Below are positions 1-5,930 of a stretch of DNA of 6,815 nucleotides, piece after piece (the stretch's first letter is position 1; every line of letters begins with the position of its first letter). Source of the stretch: Pseudofrankia asymbiotica (lineage in GTDB: Bacteria > Actinomycetota > Actinomycetes > Frankiales > Frankiaceae); NCBI RefSeq assembly GCF_001983105.1, contig NZ_MOMC01000056.1, positions 82,040-88,854 of the forward strand. The letters run 5' to 3'. A program made the position numbers and the translations under genes. The notes beneath the pieces were generated by a model. That model did not search any database. It was given only the letters and a program-made list of their open reading frames with translations, and was not told the DNA's origin.

Positions 1-732
1 GGTGGTGCCGGAACCGGAACCGGTCGAACCGGAGCCAGTCCCCGCGCCCGACGTGGCGCCGGCCGAGCCAGCACCCGACCCCGCCCCTGAACCCGACCCG
101 GACCCCGGCGCCGAGCCCGTGCCTGAGCCGGGTCCCGCGCCGACATCCGCGCCCGTACCGCCGGCACCCGCCGCCCCGCCCGCCCCGGCGCCGGGGCCCG
201 TGGCGTCGACGCCCTGGCCGGCGGCCCCCGGTTCGCCCGCACTCTGGACAGATCCATCGGCGGCCGAACGCGCGCGGCCGTCCGGCCTGCCCGATTTCGG
301 TATCAGCGACCCGTCCGGTCCGGTCGCCTGACCGTCCTTGCCGCCGCTGTGCTGGCCGCCCCCGGCCGGGCCGGCCTGCGCCTCGGAGCCCGAGCCCCAC
401 GGCGCCCAGGCCAGCACGGAGATTCCGACGATCAGCGCCACCGCGCAGGCGGCGCCGACGAGCACATTGCGGCGCGGGTTCGTGCTCGGCGCACGGCGTC
501 GCCGCCTCGACCTCGCGGGGCCGGCCGGGCCGGCCACGTCCATCGGCTGCACAGACTCGGGCGGCCGGGCCGGTTCGGGTGGCCGTACGGGTTCCGCCGG
601 TCCGACGGGCTCGAGCGGCATCATCGACGCTGGCAGCGGCCCGGTTGGCGCGTCGTGAATCGGGTCCAGAAAGACGGACGCCCCGAGGCCCGGATCCGTC
701 ACCGCCGTCGCCATCGAGGCGGCCGGTTCCAT
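1..732 (-). CDS. Single-pass membrane protein, N-terminal part (runs off left edge)
   Basis: The reading frame is open on the minus strand from a stop at 874-876 to the window edge. From the ATG at 730-732 the visible 244 residues form a Pro/Glu-rich head (about 1-70), an Arg cluster (RRRRR at about 76-80, RR at 87-88), one hydrophobic segment (about 90-110, VLVGAACAVALIVGISVLAW), and then a Gly/Ser/Ala/Thr tail of more than 130 residues with GSGSG-type repeats. Basic residues before the membrane segment suggest the head is inside and the low-complexity stretch outside, probably as a linker to a domain beyond the window. The ordered layout of basic cluster, membrane helix and linker is why I prefer this strand over the Pro-rich frames opposite it. 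No enzyme or binding motif is visible, so function is unknown. The start is uncertain: the ATG at 730-732 has GGTGGG directly against it rather than at normal spacing, and a better initiation site lies upstream out of frame (783-785). Codon 708-710 region methionine (ATG at 712-714) is another option. Confidence 0.62.
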   Translation of the reverse strand, partial: MEPAASMATAVTDPGLGASVFLDPIHDAPTGPLPASMMPLEPVGPAEPVRPPEPARPPESVQPMDVAGPAGPARSRRRRRAPSTNPRRNVLVGAACAVALIVGISVLAWAPWGSGSEAQAGPAGGGQHSGGKDGQATGPDGSLIPKSGRPDGRARSAADGSVQSAGEPGAAGQGVDATGPGAGAGGAAGAGGTGADVGAGPGSGTGSAPGSGSGSGAGSGAGSAGATSGAGTGSGSTGSGSGTT

Positions 733-977
733 CCCACCCGGATCTGCTGGAGCTGGTACGGCGCCACCTGGGGTGTCCGTGTCATCGCCTCCGCTCCGCG
801 AGATCGAGTGGAGGTACGGGCCACCCGCGCCAGGGCTCAGTGCGCCGTCAGTCGACCACCACTTTTCCTCACCTTATCTCCGGTTAACAGCCGATATGAG
901 GCCATCCATAGCCGGCGATCTCGCTTTTGGGAATCGACCTGCTACTGAAAGTCACAGACTGCGGGTGGCGGGCAGCG
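733..977. other. Intergenic stretch between membrane protein and SDR gene
   Basis: These 245 bases lie upstream of the membrane-protein start and downstream of the SDR stop. They must hold the membrane gene's promoter, but I find no convincing -35/-10 pair; a TAAGGT hexamer on the minus strand near 870 could be a -10 box but has no good -35 at the right distance. The part from 873 to 733 continues the membrane-protein frame without a stop, so the true start could lie in it. A GGAGGCG ribosome binding site followed by an ATG at 783-785 (minus strand) opens a 28-codon frame that ends at 699-701, overlapping the membrane gene. No strong terminator hairpin for the SDR gene was seen. Confidence 0.4.
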
Positions 978-1679
978 CTACGCGGCCAGCTGTGGGTAGA
1001 GAGCGGCGAGGTCGCCCGCGAGGGCGGCCTTGACCTGGCGGGTGGTGTCGTCCGCGAGAACCTCGAACACGCCCGCTTCGACACCGTCGAGGGCCAGGTC
1101 GGCGACCTCGCGCGGGTCGGCCTTCGGGGCGGCGACGGCGGCCGCCATGTCGGTGTCGATGTATCCGACGTGCAGGCCGGTCACCCCGACGCCGCGCGGG
1201 TGCAGCTCGAGGCGCAGCGAGTTGGTCAGCGACCACAGCGCCGCCTTGGAGGCCGCGTACGAGCCGCCGAGCGCGAACCAGGACAGGACCGAGGCGACGT
1301 TGAGGATGTGCCCGCCGCCGTTCGCCTCGATGACGGGCCCGAACGCCTGGATCATCCGCAGCGGCCCGTAGAAGTTGGTCTCGAACTCCCGTCGTACGGC
1401 CTCGAGATCGCCGTCGAGAAAGGGCGCGGCGACGTATCCGCCCGCATTGTTGATCAGGATGGTCACGTCGTCCGCCAGCGCGGCCGCGGACACCACGGCG
1501 GCCGGGTCGGTGACCTCGAGCGCCAACGGAACGGCACCGGGGTGGGTGACATCGCGGGGGTTGCGAGCGGTGGCGTAGATCTTCTTCGCGCCGCGGGCGT
1601 GCGCGGCGTCGACGAACGCCCGCCCGAGCCCGCGGCTGCCTCCGGTGACCAGCACGACGGCACCCTTGATCGCGGTCAT
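978..1679 (-). CDS. SDR-family NAD(P)-dependent oxidoreductase
   Basis: This is a 233-residue classical short-chain dehydrogenase/reductase, a usual length for the family, which oxidises or reduces alcohol/carbonyl groups in the cytoplasm. The cofactor motif TGGSRGLG is at residues 12-19, NNAG at 77-80, and the catalytic YxxxK at Tyr141/Lys145, with the probable catalytic serine at Ser130 (NVAS). Ser130 to Tyr141 is 11 residues rather than the common 13, so the substrate loop is slightly short. Arg16 and the basic Arg39 after the second strand favour NADPH (inference). The ATG at 1677-1679 is chosen because the Rossmann fold begins a few residues later and AGGAG lies about 7 bases upstream; the frame stays open much further upstream but that part is not SDR-like and crosses the operators. 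It is divergent from tetR and shares its operators, so it is most likely repressed by that TetR protein and induced by a substrate-related ligand. The substrate cannot be read from sequence. Confidence 0.93.
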   Translation of the reverse strand: MTAIKGAVVLVTGGSRGLGRAFVDAAHARGAKKIYATARNPRDVTHPGAVPLALEVTDPAAVVSAAALADDVTILINNAGGYVAAPFLDGDLEAVRREFETNFYGPLRMIQAFGPVIEANGGGHILNVASVLSWFALGGSYAASKAALWSLTNSLRLELHPRGVGVTGLHVGYIDTDMAAAVAAPKADPREVADLALDGVEAGVFEVLADDTTRQVKAALAGDLAALYPQLAA

Positions 1680-1699
1680 GGCCCGCTCCTCGCCTCGAT

Positions 1700-1717
1700 G
1701 GAAACCGATCGGTTTCC
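1700..1717. promoter_or_regulatory. TetR-type operator 1 (perfect 18-bp palindrome)
   Basis: GGAAACCGATCGGTTTCC reads the same on both strands. It lies just upstream of the SDR start and downstream of the SDR transcription start predicted here (about 1723), so a bound repressor would block elongation or early initiation. Its inner 14 bases are identical to operator 2. Perfect palindromes of this size between a TetR gene and a divergent gene are the normal position for a TetR operator; assignment to this regulator is inference. Confidence 0.8.
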
Positions 1718-1729
1718 GACACGTCGGAC

Positions 1730-1758
1730 AACATAAACCGATCGGTTTCCCACCGCAA
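1730..1758 (-). promoter_or_regulatory. Predicted promoter of the SDR gene
   Basis: On the minus strand, TTGCGG (1758-1753) and TATGTT (1735-1730) are separated by exactly 17 bases, the preferred spacing for housekeeping sigma factors. Operator 2 fills most of this spacer and touches the -10 box, which is where a repressor would exclude RNA polymerase. Transcription would start near 1723, giving a leader of about 43 bases that contains operator 1. The prediction rests on sequence and spacing only. Confidence 0.55.
1735..1748. promoter_or_regulatory. TetR-type operator 2 (perfect 14-bp palindrome)
   Basis: AAACCGATCGGTTT is a perfect palindrome repeating the core of operator 1. The two centres are 33 bp apart, close to three helical turns, so two dimers would sit on the same face of the DNA. 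It lies inside the predicted SDR promoter and ends where a weak -35 for tetR (TTCCCA, 1747-1752) begins, so it could repress both genes. Confidence 0.8.
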
Positions 1759-1775
1759 GCTTGACGTTCTACCCT
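1747..1775 (+). promoter_or_regulatory. Possible leaderless promoter of tetR
   Basis: TTCCCA (1747-1752) and TACCCT (1770-1775) are 17 bases apart. The -10 keeps the most conserved T, A and final T. The expected start of transcription, about 7 bases on, coincides with the GTG start at 1782, which has no ribosome binding site; that agrees with a leaderless transcript, common in actinomycetes. The hexamers are weak matches, so this is tentative. Confidence 0.35.
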
Positions 1776-1781
1776 TGGTTG

Positions 1782-2486
1782 GTGAGCAGCACCACGTCCC
1801 CCGGGACCTATCCGCCCGCCGCGGCGCCAGCGGGGCCGCCGGCACCTCCGGTATCTCCGGCGTCTCCGGCTCGGCCCGCGTCGGCGGCGCCAGCGACCCG
1901 GGAACGGCTGCTGGACGCGGCGGCGGAGCTGTTCTACCGGCAGGGCGTGGGAATGGGCGTCGAGGCGCTGTGTCAGGCGGCCGGCGTCTCCAAGCGATCG
2001 ATGTACCAGCTTTTCGACAGCAAGGACGCGGTGATCGCCGCGAGCCTGGACCGATGGGCGCAGACGCTGCGGACGCAGATGTTTCCGGCCGCCGGTGACG
2101 CGCGCCCGCCGCGGGAACGGATCCTTGAGGTCTTCGAGTGGCTCGAGGCCGCCAGCGCCGATCCCGACTTCCGCGGCTGCCCGTTCGTCGCCACGGCGGT
2201 CGAGGTCAAGAATCCCGCGCACCCCGCCGCCGCCGTCGCTCGCCGGCACAAGCAGGCACTCACGGACTTCTTCGCGGTCGAGACGCGCCGTGCGGGTGCT
2301 CCTGATCCGGTGCTGCTCGCCGAGCAGCTCACCATGATCTACGACGGCGCCAGCGCCCGCGCCGTGGTCAGGGCCCAGCCCCTCGGCGGCATCGCGGTCA
2401 CGACCGCGGCCCTCCTGCTCGAGACCGCCGGCGTCCTCGAGGACGAGGGTGGGCGCCCCGCGGGTCGGAGCATGCGGGTTTCCTAG
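1782..2486 (+). CDS. TetR/AcrR-family transcriptional regulator
   Basis: From the GTG at 1782 this is a 234-residue one-component repressor. An Ala/Pro/Ser-rich, probably disordered tail of about 38 residues comes first. The TetR DNA-binding domain follows (about 39-87: TRERLLDAAAELFYRQGV, then recognition-helix region AGVSKRSMYQLFDSKDAVI). The C-terminal ligand-binding part (about 110-220) carries the RGCPF...HPA...HK pattern typical of a large TetR subgroup. It is divergent from the SDR gene with two palindromic operators between, so it most likely represses the SDR gene and itself until a small ligand binds. The start is the weak point: GTG at 1782, TTG at 1779 and TTG at 1761 are all possible and none has a clear ribosome binding site. 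GTG fits the predicted leaderless transcript. Only 18 bases separate its stop from that of the convergent F420 gene. The ligand is unknown. Confidence 0.92.
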   Translation: MSSTTSPGTYPPAAAPAGPPAPPVSPASPARPASAAPATRERLLDAAAELFYRQGVGMGVEALCQAAGVSKRSMYQLFDSKDAVIAASLDRWAQTLRTQMFPAAGDARPPRERILEVFEWLEAASADPDFRGCPFVATAVEVKNPAHPAAAVARRHKQALTDFFAVETRRAGAPDPVLLAEQLTMIYDGASARAVVRAQPLGGIAVTTAALLLETAGVLEDEGGRPAGRSMRVS

Positions 2487-2504
2487 GCCGCCTTTCCTGG
2501 ATCG

Positions 2505-3455
2505 CTACCGCAGCAGTGGCAGGACCTCGTCGGCCAGGAAGTGGATCCCGCCCTCCTGGTCGGGCCCGATCTGTGAGATGTAGACCTCGTCGAATCCGGC
2601 CTCGACGTACGGGGTGATCGCCTCCGCCGCCCGCTTGGGGTCCGGCCCGCAGGCGACCGCCCGCGCGGTCTCCTCGGGGCTCGTCCGCGCGCCGAGCGCC
2701 TCGTACCCCTTCCACGTCGGCACGTCCTGCGAGAGCTGGCCGCCGCCGCCCTCATGGCCCCACAGCCGGTGGGCGGTGTCGGCGGCCTCCTCCTCCGTCG
2801 GAGCCCAGCAGATCTTCAGGCCGGCCTGGGTTCCGCCCATCCCGCCGTCGCGGCGATAGGTCTTCAGCCCCTCGATGTCCGGCCGGGTGGTGATCCAGCC
2901 GTCACCCACCTGGGCGGCCAGCCGGGTGGCCTTCGGCCCGAACCCGCTGATGTAGATCGGTGGCGACTCCTCCGGCCGGCTCCAGATCTTCGCGTTGTGG
3001 GCCGTGAAGTGCCTGCCCTCGTGGGTCACGGTCTCCCCGGTCCACAACTGGCGGATGAGCTCCAGCGCCTCCTGGAGACGCTCGTGGCGGACGCTGACCG
3101 GCGGCCAGGCGTCGCCCAGGATGTGCTCGTTGAGCGCCTCGCCCGACCCGACGCCGAAGGTGAACCGGCCCGGGGCGAGCGAGGCGACGGTGGCCGTCGC
3201 CTGGGCCACGATCGCCGGGTGGAGCCGGAACGTCGGGCAGGTCACGGCGGTCGTCAGGCGCAGGTTCGTCGTGGCGGCGAGCGCGCCGAGCACCGTCCAG
3301 ACGAACGGGCTCTCCCCCTGGCTCGACTGCCACGGGTGGTAGTGGTCCGAGACCCACACCCGGTCGAAGCCCGCCTGCTCGGCGGCCTGCCCCACCTGGA
3401 CGGTTCGGGGCGCGCTCAGCTCCTCGCTCGACAGGAAGTAGCCAAACTCACTCAT
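2505..3455 (-). CDS. LLM-class F420-dependent oxidoreductase, F420-G6PDH-like family
   Basis: This 316-residue protein belongs to the luciferase-like TIM-barrel oxidoreductases and resembles F420-dependent glucose-6-phosphate dehydrogenase (FGD). Shared signatures are GYFLSSEE near the N terminus, VSDHYHPW (His38, Trp42, matching FGD His40/Trp44), PTFRLHPAIVAQA (74-86) and GVGSGEALNE (101-110, containing the glutamate equivalent to FGD Glu109). By hand alignment the FGD phosphate-binding lysine Lys198 is not kept (residues ITTRPDIEGL here), so a true glucose-6-phosphate substrate is unlikely and the hydride donor is unknown. Such enzymes use the deazaflavin F420 in the cytoplasm. The ATG at 3453-3455 is chosen because family members begin a few residues before GYFLS; a GTG at 3513-3515 would add 20 non-conserved residues. 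The ribosome binding site is weak. The gene is convergent with tetR (18-base gap) and divergent from the sigma factor (189-base gap), so it appears to be transcribed alone. Confidence 0.9.
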   Translation of the reverse strand: MSEFGYFLSSEELSAPRTVQVGQAAEQAGFDRVWVSDHYHPWQSSQGESPFVWTVLGALAATTNLRLTTAVTCPTFRLHPAIVAQATATVASLAPGRFTFGVGSGEALNEHILGDAWPPVSVRHERLQEALELIRQLWTGETVTHEGRHFTAHNAKIWSRPEESPPIYISGFGPKATRLAAQVGDGWITTRPDIEGLKTYRRDGGMGGTQAGLKICWAPTEEEAADTAHRLWGHEGGGGQLSQDVPTWKGYEALGARTSPEETARAVACGPDPKRAAEAITPYVEAGFDEVYISQIGPDQEGGIHFLADEVLPLLR

Positions 3456-3540
3456 GGGCGCCGCGTACCCGCCACGGAAGGCACAACACCGGTCAGGCGG
3501 CCCGGCTCCGCTCACGTCGGCGAGGCCCGATCACCTCCGG

Positions 3541-3568
3541 TGTCATCGATGGAGATCACCCTTCGGTC
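3541..3568 (+). promoter_or_regulatory. Weak ECF41-like element upstream of the sigma gene
   Basis: TGTCATC (3541-3547), then 16 bases, then CGGTC (3564-3568). ECF41 promoters, as I recall the published consensus, are TGTCACA-N16-CGTC. The -35-like half is good (5 of 7) but the -10-like half has an extra G, so autoregulation is only a possibility. A small stem (GGTCT/AGACC with loop GTCG, 3579-3592) lies downstream in the leader. Confidence 0.25.
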
Positions 3569-3644
3569 GGCGGGATCTGGTCTGTCGAGACCGGCTGAAG
3601 CAGACTCGAAAGGCCAGCCGGAGGACAAGCGGCGAGGGGGCGGG

Positions 3645-4577
3645 ATGGCCGACAGCGCCGGGGTCGCGGACTCCGCCGAGGCCTCCGAGCCGGACGGGCC
3701 AGGCTCACCGGACGGGCCGGACGCGGTTCGGTTGTTCGAGCGGCACCGGGCCCGCCTGCTGGCCGTCGCCTATCGGATGCTCGGCCGGACCGGCGACGCC
3801 GAGGACGTGGTGCAGGACGCCTGGCTGCGGTGGAGCCTGACCGACGTGGCGGGGGTCGCGGACCCGGAGGCCTACCTGGTGCGGATCGCGACCCGGCTGG
3901 CGATCGACCGGCTGCGCAGCGCCCAGGCGCGCCACGAGTCCTACGTCGGTCCGTGGTTGCCCGAACCGATGCTCACCAGCCGGGACGTGGCCGAGGACGT
4001 CGCGCTGGCCGACTCGGTGTCGACCGCGCTGCTGTTGGTCCTGGAGGCGCTGTCCCCGATCGAGCGGGCGGTCTTCGTGCTGCGGGAGGCGTTCGGCTAC
4101 CCGTACGGCGAGATCGCCCAGATCGTCGGCCGAACCGAGGCGACGGCCCGGCAGACCGCGCGGCACGCCCGCGAACACGTCGAGGCCCGACACACCCGCT
4201 ACAACACCGATCAGGCCACCCGCGCGGTCGTGACCGAGCGGTTCCTGGACGCGGCCACCGGCGGTGACCTGCGGGCACTCATGTCCGTGCTGGCGCCGGA
4301 CGTCGAGCTGGTCAGCGACGGCGGCGGGCTGGCGCCGGCGCCGCGCAGGGCGATCCATGGCCTGGAGCTGGTCGCCCGGGCGCTGGCCACCTTCGCCGGC
4401 CGGATGCCGCCCGAGCCGAGCGTCGAGCTGGTGTCGCTCAACGGCGGCCCCGGCATCGTGATCCGGTCCGGGCAGGCGCCGGTGGTGGCCATCACCCTGC
4501 ACCTGGTGGATGGGCTGGTGAAGACCATCCACCTGGTCAGCAATCCGGAGAAGCTGACCGGGCTGCGGCAGGGGTGA
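3645..4577 (+). CDS. ECF41-type RNA polymerase sigma factor with fused SnoaL-like domain (SigJ family)
   Basis: This 310-residue protein is an extracytoplasmic-function sigma factor whose control domain is fused at the C terminus. Order: Asp/Glu/Ser-rich N tail (1-25), sigma region 2 (about 28-95, with AYRMLGRTGDAEDVVQDAWL), linker with WLPEP (104-108), sigma region 4 (about 125-180, ERAVFVLREAFGYPYGEIAQIVG), then a SnoaL/NTF2-like domain (about 195-305) with DGGG (225-228) and NPEKL (300-304). WLPEP, DGGG(R) and NPDKL are the known signatures of group ECF41, where the C-terminal extension, rather than a membrane anti-sigma factor, sets activity. The ATG at 3645 is chosen because GAGGGGG precedes it closely and region 2 follows; the same frame runs open far upstream, but only as the shadow of the F420 gene. 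ECF41 genes usually neighbour a carboxymuconolactone decarboxylase, oxidoreductase or epimerase gene that they control. Here the convergent FAD oxidoreductase takes that place. The signal it senses is unknown. Confidence 0.94.
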   Translation: MADSAGVADSAEASEPDGPGSPDGPDAVRLFERHRARLLAVAYRMLGRTGDAEDVVQDAWLRWSLTDVAGVADPEAYLVRIATRLAIDRLRSAQARHESYVGPWLPEPMLTSRDVAEDVALADSVSTALLLVLEALSPIERAVFVLREAFGYPYGEIAQIVGRTEATARQTARHAREHVEARHTRYNTDQATRAVVTERFLDAATGGDLRALMSVLAPDVELVSDGGGLAPAPRRAIHGLELVARALATFAGRMPPEPSVELVSLNGGPGIVIRSGQAPVVAITLHLVDGLVKTIHLVSNPEKLTGLRQG

Positions 4578-4604
4578 CGACCGCCACCGGCGCCGCTCAT
4601 CGAC

Positions 4605-4621
4605 CGCCCTCATCGAGGGCG
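4605..4621. terminator. Hairpin between convergent sigma and oxidoreductase genes
   Basis: CGCCCT-CATCG-AGGGCG forms a 6-bp perfect stem with a 5-base loop, in the 58 bases between the two stop codons. It can fold in either transcript, as expected for a shared terminator of convergent genes. No T-run follows, which is common in actinomycetes. A further 10-bp palindrome, GAGCGCGCTC (4628-4637), overlaps the oxidoreductase stop codon. Confidence 0.45.
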
Positions 4622-4635
4622 CTTACCGAGCGCGC

Positions 4636-5877
4636 TCACCGAGCGCGGCGGCTGCGCAGCGGGGCGCCGCCCGGCGCCAGCATCAGCACCGGCACGTTGA
4701 GCCGGCGGGAGAGCCGGAACAGCGCGGGCGGGCTGCCGCTGACCAGCTCCTTGTACCGAACGGCCGCGCGACCCTTGAGATACCAGCGGCCAGGGCTGTC
4801 GTCGGCGTGCGTGAACTGGATGACCGCGTCCCGGCGGCCCAGGCTCACCGGCTGGTGGATGTAGCCGAACCGGAACGGCTTCGGCCGGCGGCCCCGCAGC
4901 CGGCGCCCGATGCTGTCCGCGGCATGCGCGGCGGTCGGCAGCCCGCTCTGGCAGGTGCCGTGGATCGTTCCCCAGGGCTGGCGCACGGCGGCCGCGTCGC
5001 CGACGGCGTAGATCGCCGGATCCGATTCGGACCGCAGCGTCTCGTCGACGAGGATCCTGCCCTGGCCGTCGACCGCGAGGCCGGCCTGCTCGGCCAGCGG
5101 CAGCGCCCGGACGCCGGCGGTCCACACCACGGCGTCCGCCGGCACCGGCTCCAGGTCGCCGGCGACCTGGATTCCCGTGGGCAGGACCTTCGTGACGACC
5201 ACTGCGGAGCGCACCCCGACGCCGAGTCGGTCGAGCCCCCGGTTCAGGTACGCCCGGGCGGCGTCGCCCATCATCGGGCCGGGCTCGTCCCGGCTGAGCA
5301 GGGTGACGCGCAGGCCGGGGAACGTCTCGGCGATCTCCGTGGCCGCCTCGACGCCGGTGAGGCCGGCACCGACCACGGCGACCCGGCCGGCCGCCGCGTC
5401 GACCTCGGTGAGCCGGTCCGCCAGCCCGGCCGCCGATGGGCCCGCCAGCGTGAAGGCGTGGTCGGCCGCGCCCGGCACGGCGCCGGTGTCGGTGACGCTT
5501 CCCAGCGCGTACACGAGGGTGTCGTAACCGAGCTGCCGGCGGCCGTCCTCGGTGTCGACGTCCACGGTGCGCGCGGTCCGGTCCAGCCCGACGGCCAGGC
5601 CCTGGACGAACGCGACGCCCGAGCCGGCGAGCAGATCCGGCAGCCGGTGGTCGGCGAGCTGTTGGCCGGTGGACAGCTGGTGCAGCCGTAGCCGCTCGAC
5701 GAACCGGTCGGACGGGTTCACCAGGGTCACCCGACCGCCGCGGCGGCGAGTCCGTCGGGCCACCCGCACGGCGGCCAGTACGCCGGCGTAGCCGCCGCCC
5801 AGCACCAGGATGCGGGTTCCGCCCGGCTCGCCGCCCACGGTGCGGTTCTCGTGTGACTGAGACCGTGACTGAGACAT
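4636..5877 (-). CDS. FAD/NAD(P)H-dependent oxidoreductase, NDH-2-like
   Basis: This 413-residue flavoprotein has the two-dinucleotide-fold layout of type II NADH dehydrogenases and related pyridine-nucleotide disulfide reductases. The FAD site GGGYAG is at residues 27-32 (RILVLGGGYAG), TLVYALGS at 120-127, the NAD(P)H site VVGAGLTGVEAA at 168-179, WTAGV at 252-256, and the second FAD motif YAVGDAAA at 290-297. It should pass electrons from NAD(P)H through FAD to a quinone or another acceptor. There is no transmembrane helix and no clear C-terminal amphipathic anchor; the tail after residue 400 is short and Arg-rich, so membrane attachment is doubtful. No paired redox cysteines are seen. The ATG at 5875-5877 has AAGGA about 7 bases upstream. 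The first residues (MSQSRSQS) come from a short tandem DNA repeat. It is convergent with the ECF41 sigma gene, and an ECF41-like promoter lies upstream, so it is the probable target of that sigma factor. Electron acceptor and physiological role are not known. Confidence 0.9.
   Translation of the reverse strand: MSQSRSQSHENRTVGGEPGGTRILVLGGGYAGVLAAVRVARRTRRRGGRVTLVNPSDRFVERLRLHQLSTGQQLADHRLPDLLAGSGVAFVQGLAVGLDRTARTVDVDTEDGRRQLGYDTLVYALGSVTDTGAVPGAADHAFTLAGPSAAGLADRLTEVDAAAGRVAVVGAGLTGVEAATEIAETFPGLRVTLLSRDEPGPMMGDAARAYLNRGLDRLGVGVRSAVVVTKVLPTGIQVAGDLEPVPADAVVWTAGVRALPLAEQAGLAVDGQGRILVDETLRSESDPAIYAVGDAAAVRQPWGTIHGTCQSGLPTAAHAADSIGRRLRGRRPKPFRFGYIHQPVSLGRRDAVIQFTHADDSPGRWYLKGRAAVRYKELVSGSPPALFRLSRRLNVPVLMLAPGGAPLRSRRAR
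5853..5875 (-). repeat. Short in-frame tandem repeat at the oxidoreductase N terminus
   Basis: The 11-base unit GTGACTGAGAC (plus strand) occurs at 5853-5863 and 5865-5875, a period of 12 bases or four codons. On the coding strand it gives the repeated SQS-type N terminus (MSQSRSQS). Because the period is a whole number of codons, slippage would change length without breaking the frame. Confidence 0.75.
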
Positions 5878-5930
5878 GGACAGTCCTTCAGGGTGGATGG
5901 GCGCCCCTGTCGAGCGCCGCTTACCCCGAG

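Noticed and set aside
2..331. Plus-strand frame encoding a Pro/Glu-rich protein
   Set aside because: It is the complement of the Gly/Ser/Ala-rich part of the minus-strand membrane protein, which has a clear basic cluster and membrane segment. The Pro repeats follow from the same base composition.
927..1736. Long plus-strand frame over the SDR gene
   Set aside because: It lies antisense to a clear SDR gene with all catalytic motifs, and its product (rich in Gly, Arg, Asp and Val) has no family features; typical of high-GC shadow frames.
1680..2249. Upstream extension of the SDR frame into the tetR gene
   Set aside because: The frame is open, but it would cross both operators and read antisense to tetR. 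The ATG at 1679 has a good ribosome binding site and the Rossmann fold starts there.
3456..3515. Alternative GTG start (3513-3515) adding 20 residues to the F420 enzyme
   Set aside because: The added residues are Cys/Arg/Gly-rich and not family-like; related proteins start right before the GYFLS strand.
3529..3538. GATCACCTCC, identical to part of the 16S rRNA 3' end
   Set aside because: Only ten bases match and nothing around them resembles rRNA. On the other strand it is a strong ribosome-binding sequence, but it is too far from the GTG at 3515 and leads only to a 13-codon frame, so it is likely chance.
2754..3644. Upstream extension of the sigma-factor frame
   Set aside because: This part reads antisense to the F420-dependent oxidoreductase and has no recognisable domain; the sigma factor starts at 3645 with a ribosome binding site.
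3705..4613. 302-codon minus-strand frame over the sigma gene
   Set aside because: Rich in Arg, Gln, Gly and Asp with no family features; the plus strand carries unambiguous sigma regions 2 and 4.
4807..5691. 294-codon plus-strand frame over the oxidoreductase
   Set aside because: The minus strand has two dinucleotide-binding motifs and the FAD-binding GD motif; the plus frame is composition-driven.
5900..5918. Small hairpin GGCGC/GCGCC in the oxidoreductase leader
   Set aside because: A 5-bp GC stem with a 9-base loop is expected by chance in DNA this rich in GC, and no riboswitch-like structure surrounds it.
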